From assembly GCF_000626715.1 (NCBI RefSeq), contig NZ_AQRA01000001.1:620001-684000 (forward strand): 64,000 nucleotides of DNA, read 5' to 3'. The stretch is from Aquimarina atlantica (GTDB taxonomy: Bacteria; Bacteroidota; Bacteroidia; Flavobacteriales; Flavobacteriaceae). This document shows positions 1-8,986 of the stretch, piece by piece. Both the position numbers and the translations under genes were made by a program. Position 1 is the stretch's first letter. Every line of letters begins with the position of its first letter. The notes below the pieces were generated by a model that saw only the letters and a program-made list of their open reading frames with translations, made no database searches and was not told where the DNA came from.

Positions 1-115
1 TTTTTTCTATTAGTACTTTGGCAGAATTGCTACTTGACAACTCCTTTTTTTGAGCAAAAGTTGTATTAACGAGCATACAGGTTATAATATATGCAATGTG
101 TATTTTTAATTTCAT
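1..115 (-). CDS. N-terminal part of a secreted protein (cut by window edge)
   Basis: Only the first 38 codons lie inside the window. The translation starts MKLKIHIAYIITC and continues into a hydrophobic stretch ending TTFAQKKE, a typical Bacteroidota signal peptide with cleavage expected after TFA or FAQ. The ATG lies 12 bases after the stop of the outer-membrane receptor on the same strand, so the two are very probably co-transcribed and this protein likely acts in the periplasm or at the surface with the receptor. The mature part is too short to assign to a family. Confidence 0.7.
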   Translation of the reverse strand, partial: MKLKIHIAYIITCMLVNTTFAQKKELSSSNSAKVLIEK

Positions 116-127
116 AATCTTGTAATT

Positions 128-2521
128 TTATAAGAATTTATCAGCTTTTTCATTTTTATCTCGTTTTTTACGTTTTAGTCCTTTATTTTTTCCTCCTCCA
201 AAACGGTAAGACAACCCAAAATAAACCGATTGACTATCACGTCTAAATTCACCTTCCTGGATAATAGTTCTATAAGCCTCAAAAGCAAATCTTTGCGTTC
301 TTAAAATATCATTAAAATTAACACTAAAAGTTCCTTTTCCCTTAGCAAAATTGTAACGTGCACCAGCATTTACGAAAACATTGTCCTTTAATTCATATTG
401 TAATATTTTTTGTGGACCACTATAAAAAGTAAAGATCTGGAACGTTAAGTTTTTAGAAGCTTTAAAACTATTATTAAGCCTTGCATTTAATAGGGTATTA
501 TTAACTTTTACATTTTGACCTTCGATAACTCCTTTTTGTGTTCTGGTGTATACATCAAAGTTGGCATTAAAATTCCACCATTTTATAGGTCGATAACTTG
601 CAGAAAACTCAACTCCATAAGCATCATTACTATCAAAATTCGCATAATCAAGAATAAGTAGAGTTGGATTATCTTGGTCAAAATAACCTATTCTATTAAT
701 CTCATCATTAATTTTTCTATAAAAACCACCAAACGTTATATTGCCTTTATTTATTTTTCTGTTATAATTCAATTCGATCGAATTGGTAAACTGTGGCCTT
801 AAGTTTGGATTACCAACGATAATAATCTGTGGGGTGCTAATTCTTCGTATAGGACTTATCTGATTTAGTGATGGCCTATCAATTCGTCTGCTAAAACTTA
901 ATTGGTATGAGTTTTTCTGCTCTTCGTCGGGAGTGTATTTTAAAAATCCAGAAGGAAACACATTAAAAAGATGATCTTTAAAACTATCCTGTGGTTCTCC
1001 AACTTCATTAAATTGAGTCGTTACATTATAATCTTCTAACCGAACTCCGATATTATATTGCCATCTATTAAAATTTTGACTAAAAGTTGTATAAAATGAA
1101 TAAATATCTCTATCATAAGAAAAAGTCGAATTTCTAAAATCCACACGACTGGTTTCATAAGAGTTATCGGTACGTCGCAGACGTGTTTCTACTCCGATTT
1201 CTACGGTTGATTTCTCGTTAAGAGGGTTTACATAATCAAGATTTACTATCGTATTTGTTCGTTTATCATCAACAACTTCTGCATAATTGTTTATGGGCGT
1301 GTTTCCCGTAAATTTAAAATCGTTAGCAATATCGCTTTGTAGTGTATTATAGTCTAATTCAAGCTCTATTGTATGTCCTTCTTTAGCAAAAGAATGTAGA
1401 AAATCAACATTATAAGTCGAATTTACATTATCTCTTTCAATAGTATCAAACTGTGTGAAGTTTGAAAGAGGGTCATTAAAAAAAGTAAGTGTTTTTTTAC
1501 CCTCGAGATCTGCTTTAAACAAATTTTGATTGGTATACACCGAAAATGTATTTTTTTCGTTGATATAATAGTCGACACCTACTTTAAATAGGTGTGATGT
1601 ACGACCATTATTATTTTTGGTTAACTGATTCGTTTGTTCTATAGTTCTTGTCACTGTACCATCTGTAACCTGTGTTCCAAAGCGATTGCCATAACTCCCG
1701 TAAAAATTAGTTTTCCCTGTTCTGTAATTCAAACTCAAAGAATTGTTAAATCGTGCTTTTTGTCCAAAAGTTACCCCAGAGTTTATAGATCCGTTAAACC
1801 CTAAACGAGTACTCTTTTTTAAGATGATATTTATAATTCCGCTCATACCTTCGGGATTATATTTTGATGATGGATTTGTGATGAGTTCTATAGATTTGAT
1901 TGATGTAGATGGTATTTGTTGTAATAAATCGGTGGTACTAATGTTAGTTGGTTTTCCATCAACCAGGATACGAACATTCTCATTACCCCGAAGAGAAATT
2001 TCGCCATCTTGATTAACACTAACTGAAGGAATATTACTCATGATATCACTTGCCGAAGCCCCGGCAGTGGTTAAGTCTTTTCCGACATTAATAACTTTTC
2101 TATCAACCTTTTGTTCGATAGTCGAACGTTCGGCTGTAATTTCGACTCCCTCAAGAGCAACAGCTTCTTCTTCGATCAAAATCGTACCAAAATCGATCTT
2201 GCTGTTTGATTCGGTAATTGCAATACTTTTTGTAACTGTTTTGTATCCAATAAACTGAACTTCAAAATTATATGTTCCAAAAGGGATTTTATCTACCAAA
2301 AAAAATCCTTTATCATTTGTAATCCCCCCGGTTGTGATTTTATCTCCAGATGTAATGATTACATTCACATAGGGTATAGATTCTTGCGTGTTTTGATCTA
2401 ATATCTCTCCTGTAACTGTACCCGATTGTCCATACATACCTATAGAAATAAAGAAAAAAAATATCAATACATGCTTTCTATTCTTTAAAAGATCAAGTAA
2501 GATTGTTTTCATTAAGTTCAT
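128..2521 (-). CDS. Outer-membrane beta-barrel receptor (CarboxypepD_reg + OMP_b-brl_3 type)
   Basis: A large outer-membrane protein of the TonB-dependent-receptor-like class without an assignable substrate. It has a signal peptide ending near FISIGMYGQ, a carboxypeptidase-regulatory-like domain (SGTVTGEILDQ onward, about residues 35-115), a plug-like segment with the characteristic LRGNENVRILVDGKP and ITNPSSKYNPEGMSGIINI motifs, then a long beta-barrel ending in a GLSYRFGGGK strand and a basic tail. The frame is open 50 codons further upstream, but that part is not signal-like, so I start at the MNLMK methionine (an MK start three codons later is equally possible). It diverges from the LytS/LytTR pair at 2749, is probably followed by the secreted protein at 1-115, and resembles the receptor at 56254. 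The substrate cannot be deduced. Confidence 0.88.
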   Translation of the reverse strand: MNLMKTILLDLLKNRKHVLIFFFFISIGMYGQSGTVTGEILDQNTQESIPYVNVIITSGDKITTGGITNDKGFFLVDKIPFGTYNFEVQFIGYKTVTKSIAITESNSKIDFGTILIEEEAVALEGVEITAERSTIEQKVDRKVINVGKDLTTAGASASDIMSNIPSVSVNQDGEISLRGNENVRILVDGKPTNISTTDLLQQIPSTSIKSIELITNPSSKYNPEGMSGIINIILKKSTRLGFNGSINSGVTFGQKARFNNSLSLNYRTGKTNFYGSYGNRFGTQVTDGTVTRTIEQTNQLTKNNNGRTSHLFKVGVDYYINEKNTFSVYTNQNLFKADLEGKKTLTFFNDPLSNFTQFDTIERDNVNSTYNVDFLHSFAKEGHTIELELDYNTLQSDIANDFKFTGNTPINNYAEVVDDKRTNTIVNLDYVNPLNEKSTVEIGVETRLRRTDNSYETSRVDFRNSTFSYDRDIYSFYTTFSQNFNRWQYNIGVRLEDYNVTTQFNEVGEPQDSFKDHLFNVFPSGFLKYTPDEEQKNSYQLSFSRRIDRPSLNQISPIRRISTPQIIIVGNPNLRPQFTNSIELNYNRKINKGNITFGGFYRKINDEINRIGYFDQDNPTLLILDYANFDSNDAYGVEFSASYRPIKWWNFNANFDVYTRTQKGVIEGQNVKVNNTLLNARLNNSFKASKNLTFQIFTFYSGPQKILQYELKDNVFVNAGARYNFAKGKGTFSVNFNDILRTQRFAFEAYRTIIQEGEFRRDSQSVYFGLSYRFGGGKNKGLKRKKRDKNEKADKFL

Positions 2522-2748
2522 TCTTAAAAAAATTATGGTTCGAGTGGCTAAATTATAAGAAGAGTAAATCCGTATAAAAAAAACAGACAGAAGCAGTATA
2601 AGCGATGCTATAGATTGGGTTACTGCCGATATATGATTTTGTCTACGGGAAATAGATTTTCGGCACCACAAACCTGCAGTTTGGTATCCTATGCTAACTT
2701 AGGTTCTTTTAATTTGTACCTTTACAATCAATAGAAATAAAAAACGGT

Positions 2749-3810
2749 ATGTTACATAAAATCCAAAGCTTTCTCGAAGTTTCAAGATTCAAGTATCTCA
2801 TATTTGGGCTTTTGATTTTTATCTTTTCGGCCTCTACCTCTAGTTGGTATTATACTACAACTGAAGAATTGTTAATTACGCATAGTATAAGGGCTATTCT
2901 ACAAATTGCCATGTCCTATGTGATTATAGAATTTTTAATTTTGTATCTTTTAAACAAGGGTAAGGTTTTAATCTTTTGGATATCTATTGTAATAACATTA
3001 CTTACTTTTTATCTTATTTGCACCTTAACTCATATGTATTATTTAGAACCTACCTTTCCCACAACATATGTAAATTATTTGAAACGTTTTACAGACACTT
3101 CTTTTTTAGGGAGATTTACCAACATAGGTGAGTTTATATCAAGATCATTGTATTTGCTGTATCCAACATTTTTGATCTTAGTATTAAAACTTTATACAGA
3201 GAAACAACGCTTATTAAAGTTAAATGAACAGAAAAAAACAACAGAGCTCGCTGCGTTAAAAAATCAATTAAATCCTCACTTCTTATTCAATACATTAAAT
3301 AATCTACATGCATTAGCTTTAAAAAAGTCTGATGATACTACCAAAGTAATTCAAAAGCTTTCTAATATCCTGGATTACATCCTATACCGTTGTAATGAAA
3401 ATTATGTGTCATTAGATAAAGAAATTGATCTAATAGAGAATTATTTATCCTTAGAAAAAATCCGTTATGCCGATAGAGTAAAAATCTCTTTTAGTAAAAA
3501 TGTAACAGGACAGGAAAAAATTGCTCCTTTATTATTGCTCACATTTATCGAAAATGCGTTTAAACACGGTGTTAAAGAAGAGATAAATCAAGCTAGTATC
3601 GAAATCAATATCTCTAAAAAGGGAGAGCAATTAATTTTTAATGTAAAAAACAGCAAACCAATGGGAGTTGATATTTCTATGAATAAAGATTCTATAGGGC
3701 TAAAAAACATAAAAAAACAATTAGAACTACTGTACCCAAAAGCGTACGATTTGATTATTGAAAACAAATCAAATTCATTTTCTGCTAATCTTAAATTAGA
3801 TATTATATGA
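2749..3810 (+). CDS. LytS/YehU-type sensor histidine kinase
   Basis: A 353-residue membrane sensor kinase. Four hydrophobic segments (about residues 14-30, 45-68, 74-95 and 130-148) form the sensor, followed by a short coiled coil and the His_kinase (PF06580) signature NQLNPHFLFNTLNNLHAL, with H177 as the predicted phosphoacceptor. The C-terminal ATPase part has TFIENAFKHGVKEE (N box) and DSIGLKNIKKQLELLYP (G box). It overlaps the response-regulator gene at 3807 by ATGA, so translation is coupled and the two form one signalling unit. The gene diverges from the outer-membrane receptor at 2521 and may regulate it, which is inference. The stimulus is unknown. Confidence 0.92.
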   Translation: MLHKIQSFLEVSRFKYLIFGLLIFIFSASTSSWYYTTTEELLITHSIRAILQIAMSYVIIEFLILYLLNKGKVLIFWISIVITLLTFYLICTLTHMYYLEPTFPTTYVNYLKRFTDTSFLGRFTNIGEFISRSLYLLYPTFLILVLKLYTEKQRLLKLNEQKKTTELAALKNQLNPHFLFNTLNNLHALALKKSDDTTKVIQKLSNILDYILYRCNENYVSLDKEIDLIENYLSLEKIRYADRVKISFSKNVTGQEKIAPLLLLTFIENAFKHGVKEEINQASIEINISKKGEQLIFNVKNSKPMGVDISMNKDSIGLKNIKKQLELLYPKAYDLIIENKSNSFSANLKLDII

Positions 3811-4511
3811 GTTATACATGTTTAATTATAGATGATGAACCATTAGCCAGAGAATTAATCGAAACGTATTTGGATAAACTACCAGATTTTGAATTGGTTG
3901 CTTCTTGTTCGAGCGCTATTGAGGCTAGTTCGATATTAAACACAACAAAAATAGACTTACTTTTCTTAGATATAGAAATGCCTGTATTAAAAGGCACTGA
4001 TTTTTTTAAGAACCTTGTATACAAGCCCCAGGTAATTTTTACTACTGCTTATCGGGATTATGCCGTAGATGGATTTGAATTAAATGCGGTAGATTACTTA
4101 TTAAAACCTATATTTTTCGAACGTTTTTTCTTAGCTATTCAGAAGTTTTTAAAACAGGAAAAAAAATCCATTTCATATGATTCTTCAGAAGATACTATAC
4201 ATAAGAAAACAGATTTTGTTTTTGTAAACAAAGCAAAAAAACAAATAAAAATACTTTTTGATGATGTTCTGTATATCGAAAGTCTAAAAGATTATATCAA
4301 AATTCACTTAGAGAATGAAGCGCTAACGATTAAAGAAAGTATCTCTAGTTTTGAGAAACGCATTGACAAACGTTTTATTCGCTTACATCGTTCTTATATT
4401 GTAAATAGCGAAAAAATTACAGCATATACCAAAAATGATGTAGAAATTGGAAGAATTGAAATCCCTATCGGAAACAGTTATAAAGATAATATGCTAGCTT
4501 ATTTTAAGTAA
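3807..4511 (+). CDS. LytTR-family response regulator
   Basis: A 234-residue response regulator. The receiver domain (about residues 1-120) has acidic residues D9/D10, phosphoacceptor D55 in LLFLDIEMP, and the conserved Lys in DYLLKPI. The C-terminal LytTR DNA-binding domain (about 135-234) has the typical DVLYIESLKDYIKIH, FIRLHRSYIVN and PIGNSYK motifs. It is the cognate partner of the kinase at 2749, overlapping it by four bases. LytTR proteins bind direct repeats upstream of target promoters; no such operator was identified here. Confidence 0.92.
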   Translation: MSYTCLIIDDEPLARELIETYLDKLPDFELVASCSSAIEASSILNTTKIDLLFLDIEMPVLKGTDFFKNLVYKPQVIFTTAYRDYAVDGFELNAVDYLLKPIFFERFFLAIQKFLKQEKKSISYDSSEDTIHKKTDFVFVNKAKKQIKILFDDVLYIESLKDYIKIHLENEALTIKESISSFEKRIDKRFIRLHRSYIVNSEKITAYTKNDVEIGRIEIPIGNSYKDNMLAYFK

Positions 4512-4540
4512 TGTATATAGCAATACCTCGGGTGTTATAA

Positions 4541-5293
4541 TTATCTATCTATCCATTTTCTAAATTCTTTAGTCAAAGAAGTGCTTGTTTTTACCAGTAC
4601 AGGTAACCCTTTTACTTTAATCGATAGTCGATTTTTGCTGTACGGAATTATGTTTTCAATACAATCCAAATTAATAATATAACTACGATTAATTCTAAAA
4701 AATTGATCTGGGTTTAGTTCTTTGGATAACACTCCTATTGACATAGAAACAGCATGTAAATTGTTATCTACATCCTTCAATTTACAAAAATCACCATGGG
4801 CTTCAACGAAACAAATATCTTTGGTATTAACCAATTTAATACCTTCCCGTTTTTTGATTACTAATCGTTTTTTATAGGTGTCTTTTTTGTCCAATAAAGT
4901 TTTGAATTGCTCAAAAAAATGATGCTCATTAAATTTTACATAAAACAATTCCTTATATTTTTTTAATGCTTCATCGATATCGCTTTGAGTATACGGTTTC
5001 AAAACATAAGCTATACCATTGGTTTGAAACGCTTTTAATAGGTGTTCGTCATAGGCTGTACAAAAAACAATAGGAGTTGCTGTTTTTACAGATTCAAAAA
5101 TATCAAATGACATCCCTCCTATGATTTCTATATCCGATAATATCAAATCATAGGTTTTTTCTTTAAGAGATTTTATGGCAGCTTCAACAGACCGGGTATG
5201 TGTATACTCAAAATCAGAATGTAATGACTTATCTACATAAGCCAGTAGTTTCTTAAATGCCGGAATTTCATCTTCTATAATAAGGATATTCAT
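4541..5293 (-). CDS. LytTR-family response regulator
   Basis: A 250-residue response regulator. The receiver has E7/D8 and phosphoacceptor D54 in LILSDIEIIGG, then Y/K signatures in VLKPYTQSD. The LytTR domain contains DICFVEAHGDFCKL and FFRINRSYIINL. It lies 20 bases after the kinase at 5314 on the same strand and is the last gene of a putative four-gene operon (two serine hydrolases, kinase, regulator). It ends 29 bases from the stop of the plus-strand regulator at 3807, so the two LytTR systems meet tail to tail. Confidence 0.92.
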   Translation of the reverse strand: MNILIIEDEIPAFKKLLAYVDKSLHSDFEYTHTRSVEAAIKSLKEKTYDLILSDIEIIGGMSFDIFESVKTATPIVFCTAYDEHLLKAFQTNGIAYVLKPYTQSDIDEALKKYKELFYVKFNEHHFFEQFKTLLDKKDTYKKRLVIKKREGIKLVNTKDICFVEAHGDFCKLKDVDNNLHAVSMSIGVLSKELNPDQFFRINRSYIINLDCIENIIPYSKNRLSIKVKGLPVLVKTSTSLTKEFRKWIDR

Positions 5294-5313
5294 ATATCTG
5301 TAGTGACTTTTTA

Positions 5314-6330
5314 CTAATCTACGATTTTTAATAAAGGTAATACGACTATAAACTCTTCTGGAGTTTGTTTAATCTCAACAGTTTTGTCTGATAATAATTG
5401 ATAGCGTTTTTTTAAATTTATCAACCCTGTACCCAACGACTCACTACTATCATTTTTTGAAATTGTATTTGTAATGATTACTTCATCTTTATTTACAAGT
5501 ATTGTAGCAATGATTATTGATTTGTTGGTTGTTGGTTTATTATGCTTTACAACGTTTTCTAATATTGTCAATAAGGCTCCATTAGGTAAATACTTATCAT
5601 TAGCATTTGCATTATTTTTAATGATAAACCGATAATCTTCTTCAAATCGTGTTTCAATTAAGTAAGAATAGTTTTTAACCAAGGCTATTTCTGCTTCCAA
5701 GGAGACGATATCTTCATCCTTGGTTGCAATTAAATAGCGATATAACCCAGCTAGATTAGTAATATATTCTTTAATTTTTTCTTTAGATGAATATTCTACC
5801 AATGCATCAATTGTGTTTAAACTATTGTACAAAAAATGTGGATTAAACTGAGAGCGTAAAACTTTAAGTTCGAGTTCTTTTTGAGTGTTTAAAATTTCTG
5901 CAGATTGTAGTTGATATTCATAATATTTTTTTGCCGAAATTAATGCCAAAGGAATAGCCAAATTGGCTGCAGAGCTATTTATATTTAAAAAAATCAACTC
6001 TGTAAATGAAGGCCATTCACTCCATTTAATACTACCAGAATTAGTAAGTTCTCCAGATAAAGAAGCTATAAATCCAAAGAGCCAAAAACTAAACAGTGCC
6101 ATAAAAAACAATGCAAAATAATTTTTCTTTCGAATAAGAAACTCACTAATTAGCTTTTTACTCACATATAACAAGGCAATAGTTTGTAAGCAAAAGACAG
6201 GAATATCAATAAGGTATTCAATTAATGTGTATTCTTCAAAATAAAACCTAATAATAAGCCAGGCAGAGGCCATTAACAGGTATCCCATTACAATTTTATA
6301 ATCCGATTTATTTAATTTTAAAGTATCCAA
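5314..6330 (-). CDS. LytS/YehU-type sensor histidine kinase
   Basis: A 338-residue membrane sensor kinase with about four transmembrane segments (residues 14-30, 40-60, 70-92 and 115-133), a coiled coil, then the His_kinase motif RSQFNPHFLYNSLNTIDAL with H165 as phosphoacceptor. The ATPase N box reads TILENVVKHNKP, and a G-box-like ESLGTGLINLKKRYQLL follows. It is translated 20 bases before its regulator (4541-5293) and lies 53 bases after the serine hydrolase at 6384, so the whole minus-strand group 8776-4541 looks like one transcription unit. The signal is unknown. Confidence 0.9.
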   Translation of the reverse strand: MDTLKLNKSDYKIVMGYLLMASAWLIIRFYFEEYTLIEYLIDIPVFCLQTIALLYVSKKLISEFLIRKKNYFALFFMALFSFWLFGFIASLSGELTNSGSIKWSEWPSFTELIFLNINSSAANLAIPLALISAKKYYEYQLQSAEILNTQKELELKVLRSQFNPHFLYNSLNTIDALVEYSSKEKIKEYITNLAGLYRYLIATKDEDIVSLEAEIALVKNYSYLIETRFEEDYRFIIKNNANANDKYLPNGALLTILENVVKHNKPTTNKSIIIATILVNKDEVIITNTISKNDSSESLGTGLINLKKRYQLLSDKTVEIKQTPEEFIVVLPLLKIVD

Positions 6331-6383
6331 TGCTTTGCTTTTTCTATTACTAATCTACATAATTTTTAGGCGCCAATTAGATG

Positions 6384-7589
6384 CTAATTTTCTGGTTTAA
6401 GAATAGTATAGTACTCTTTTAGAGTAGCAACAATATCATCTGTATCTTTATCAATTGTTTTGGTTGTTGATGTATTACAAAACAATAAATAACCTCTGTC
6501 TTGTATTTCATTATAATAAGCATATGCTACTACACCAACAATATCTCCTTGATGCCCCACGCTACTACTGGGGTATACTTCCCAAAGAATCCCATGAGTA
6601 AATTTAGAAGAGGTTCTAACTTGTTTCATTTCATTAAAAGATGCCAATTGTAGAATAGAATTTCCCATATAATACCCCTTTGCCATAGATTGCATAAATA
6701 TGCTAAAATCATCAACAGATGTTTCAAAACCACCTGCAGGAAATAAAAGAAGTTTATAATCATTTGGGATTTTAATCCCTGCATGGTATAAAGATGATTT
6801 TTTGTCTTTTGTACCTTTCATTTCAAAATCAAACCCCGAGGTGTTCATTTTTAATACAGATAAAATATGCTTTCTAACAAATTCAGAATATGACATTCCG
6901 CTCGCTTTTTCAATAATTAGAGCTATCAAAGAGGCAGCACTATTACTATATATTTCTCGCACTCCTGGTTTTACATTTTCAAAATGGTTTTTACTATACC
7001 ATATACCATTGGGAGCATAGATATTGTATAAAAAGTCATGCAATGATATCTCTTCATTTTTATTGATTCTTTTTGAAAGTTTGTTTAGTAGAGATCTTCG
7101 TAATCCAAATGGTAGCTCAGTAGTAATTTTAGGAATTGGAGTTGAAAAATACAACGCTTTTAGGTCATACTCCGGTAGTTTTTTAAGTCCGGATGTATGT
7201 GTAGCCAAATGCCTGATAGTAATGCTGGTGTTGGAAAACTTTGGATTTGTTAGTATAAATGGTAAATAATCATTGACATCATCATCTAGATGTAATAATT
7301 TCATTTCTTGTGCTTTCATCAACGATACACCTAATATCAATTTAGAAATAGATGCAATTTTCTGAACCGTTTTTGTAGTATACGGTAATTTGTTTTCTGC
7401 ATCTGCATACCCAAATCCTTTTTTATACAAGACTGTATCTCTGGTGTAAATAGCAACACCAAAACCTTCTACAGAATTGTTTTTTGATAACTTCTCTAGT
7501 TTATATGTTAAAGAATCTGAGGGTATTTGACCAAAAATGATCAATGGTAACGCCAAAGAAATAACGATACTAATAATTTTGATTTTCAT
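6384..7589 (-). CDS. Secreted serine hydrolase, beta-lactamase/class C (PBP-like) family
   Basis: A 401-residue protein with a signal peptide (cleavage near LIIFGQ) and the PF00144 beta-lactamase fold. The catalytic SxxK is S80-I-S-K83, the YxN motif is Y214-S-N216, and GHQGD near residue 348 replaces the KTG triad strand. Family members are mostly D-aminopeptidases, esterases or peptidases rather than true beta-lactamases. The ATG overlaps the stop of the upstream serine hydrolase (7586) by four bases, so the two are translationally coupled. The association with a sensor kinase downstream suggests an envelope or peptide-related role, which is inference. Confidence 0.88.
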   Translation of the reverse strand: MKIKIISIVISLALPLIIFGQIPSDSLTYKLEKLSKNNSVEGFGVAIYTRDTVLYKKGFGYADAENKLPYTTKTVQKIASISKLILGVSLMKAQEMKLLHLDDDVNDYLPFILTNPKFSNTSITIRHLATHTSGLKKLPEYDLKALYFSTPIPKITTELPFGLRRSLLNKLSKRINKNEEISLHDFLYNIYAPNGIWYSKNHFENVKPGVREIYSNSAASLIALIIEKASGMSYSEFVRKHILSVLKMNTSGFDFEMKGTKDKKSSLYHAGIKIPNDYKLLLFPAGGFETSVDDFSIFMQSMAKGYYMGNSILQLASFNEMKQVRTSSKFTHGILWEVYPSSSVGHQGDIVGVVAYAYYNEIQDRGYLLFCNTSTTKTIDKDTDDIVATLKEYYTILKPEN

Positions 7590-8776
7590 ATGGATTGTTT
7601 TAGTTTTTTTTGAATAAATTTCACTGTATAGAATATGCCAATGATGAAGATGAGTAAAACGATTCCTACGAGGATATACAGTTTGTATAAATTTGGACCA
7701 GTTAATAGGTAAAAGAATAGTTCTTGGCCTAGTTGTTCTCCATTCTCAGAGTTAGTGAATACCACAAATCCCCATTTTTTATTAGTATCCAAAGCATACC
7801 AGGAGGTAAATCCTTCATTATTTCCCGAATGCAGAAAAATAGATGTAAAAGGGAAATCGATAGACAAAAAACCTAATGTATAATTTACATCTATACCATC
7901 GTATGGTACTTTAGAATGTGGTTTAAGCAATTCTTCATAACTGTTTTTGCTTACCCCCTTTTTATTCATAACTGTGATCATCCATTTAGAAAAGTCATTA
8001 GGATTTGTATGTAAGGAAGAAGCTGCATAAAAGACATTATCTTCTTTTTGAAACCAATAGTCATTTTTCCAATCTATCCAGTTTCCGTTTTCGTCATAAG
8101 GTTCTGCTTTATGTTGTCTTGTATATGGATTTTGAATGAATGCCGAATGCTTCATTTTTAATGGAATTGCTACTTTTTTCTGAAAAATACGCTCTAATCC
8201 ATCCCAATCGGTTTTTTCTATTTCTTTCAAGACCAATGCCAGATATTGATAGCCTTCACCAGAATAGCCATACTCTGAATCAGGATCAAATAAAAGTTTT
8301 AATCTTTTGTCCTCTTCATCTTCTCTCCAATTCGGAAACCCTGTTCTATGACTTAGTACCATTCTTGCTGTAATTAACTTATAGCGTTCGTCATAAGCAA
8401 TATCAGGGTACGGAAAATATTTGTAGAGTGGTGTATCAATATCTAACTTTCCTTCTTCTACAAATGTCATCACAAAAAAGGCAAAAACGGATTTTGATAT
8501 AGAAGCTCCTTCAAAAATGGTAGTATCAGAAACTAATTTTTTACGCTCTACATCAGAATATCCTTTATTACATCTGTATACCACGTTTCCATCGTTGATT
8601 ATAGCAAATGAAAGACCTGGAATATCTAATGCTTTCATTTTTGAATCTAAAAAAGACTCAAGAACATCTGTAGAAATATCAAATCCTATATAACTGTTTA
8701 CACTAGAAGTTTTTTTATTCGAACAACTAGCTAAGATAAGTGTGATGAGTATACTGTAAAAGATGTTAGTTTTCAT
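7586..8776 (-). CDS. Membrane-anchored serine hydrolase lipoprotein, beta-lactamase family
   Basis: A 396-residue paralogue of the next gene downstream. It starts with a lipoprotein signal (LITLILASC, C18 as the lipidated Cys), contains the PF00144 domain with SxxK at S92-I-S-K95, a Tyr motif Y171-S-G, and FLHSGNNEGF in place of the KTG strand. It ends with a transmembrane segment (VGIVLLIFIIGIFYTVKF) and a basic tail. A lipid anchor and a C-terminal membrane helix on one protein is unusual; one of the two may be nonfunctional or the protein may span the envelope. It is the first gene of the putative operon 8776-4541. Confidence 0.85.
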   Translation of the reverse strand: MKTNIFYSILITLILASCSNKKTSSVNSYIGFDISTDVLESFLDSKMKALDIPGLSFAIINDGNVVYRCNKGYSDVERKKLVSDTTIFEGASISKSVFAFFVMTFVEEGKLDIDTPLYKYFPYPDIAYDERYKLITARMVLSHRTGFPNWREDEEDKRLKLLFDPDSEYGYSGEGYQYLALVLKEIEKTDWDGLERIFQKKVAIPLKMKHSAFIQNPYTRQHKAEPYDENGNWIDWKNDYWFQKEDNVFYAASSLHTNPNDFSKWMITVMNKKGVSKNSYEELLKPHSKVPYDGIDVNYTLGFLSIDFPFTSIFLHSGNNEGFTSWYALDTNKKWGFVVFTNSENGEQLGQELFFYLLTGPNLYKLYILVGIVLLIFIIGIFYTVKFIQKKLKQSI

Positions 8777-8986
8777 AATGTACTTATAGATTTACACATC
8801 TAAAGTACACTCCTACAACAACTCCAGAAATTGAAAAATGTTGAAGTGGGTATAAAAAAACGATTAAACCGAATAAAAAACAGAAGAACAACTTCTACCC
8901 ATATCTTTGTTTTGTATAATGAAGTTGAAATACAAAACTATAAACACCAAGCCAAGGTAAACATTAGTTCAAATTCTAAAATCTAT

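Noticed and set aside
5293..6330. The two LytTR systems as a recent tandem duplication
   Set aside because: The kinases and regulators differ clearly along their length; the shared motifs are only family motifs.
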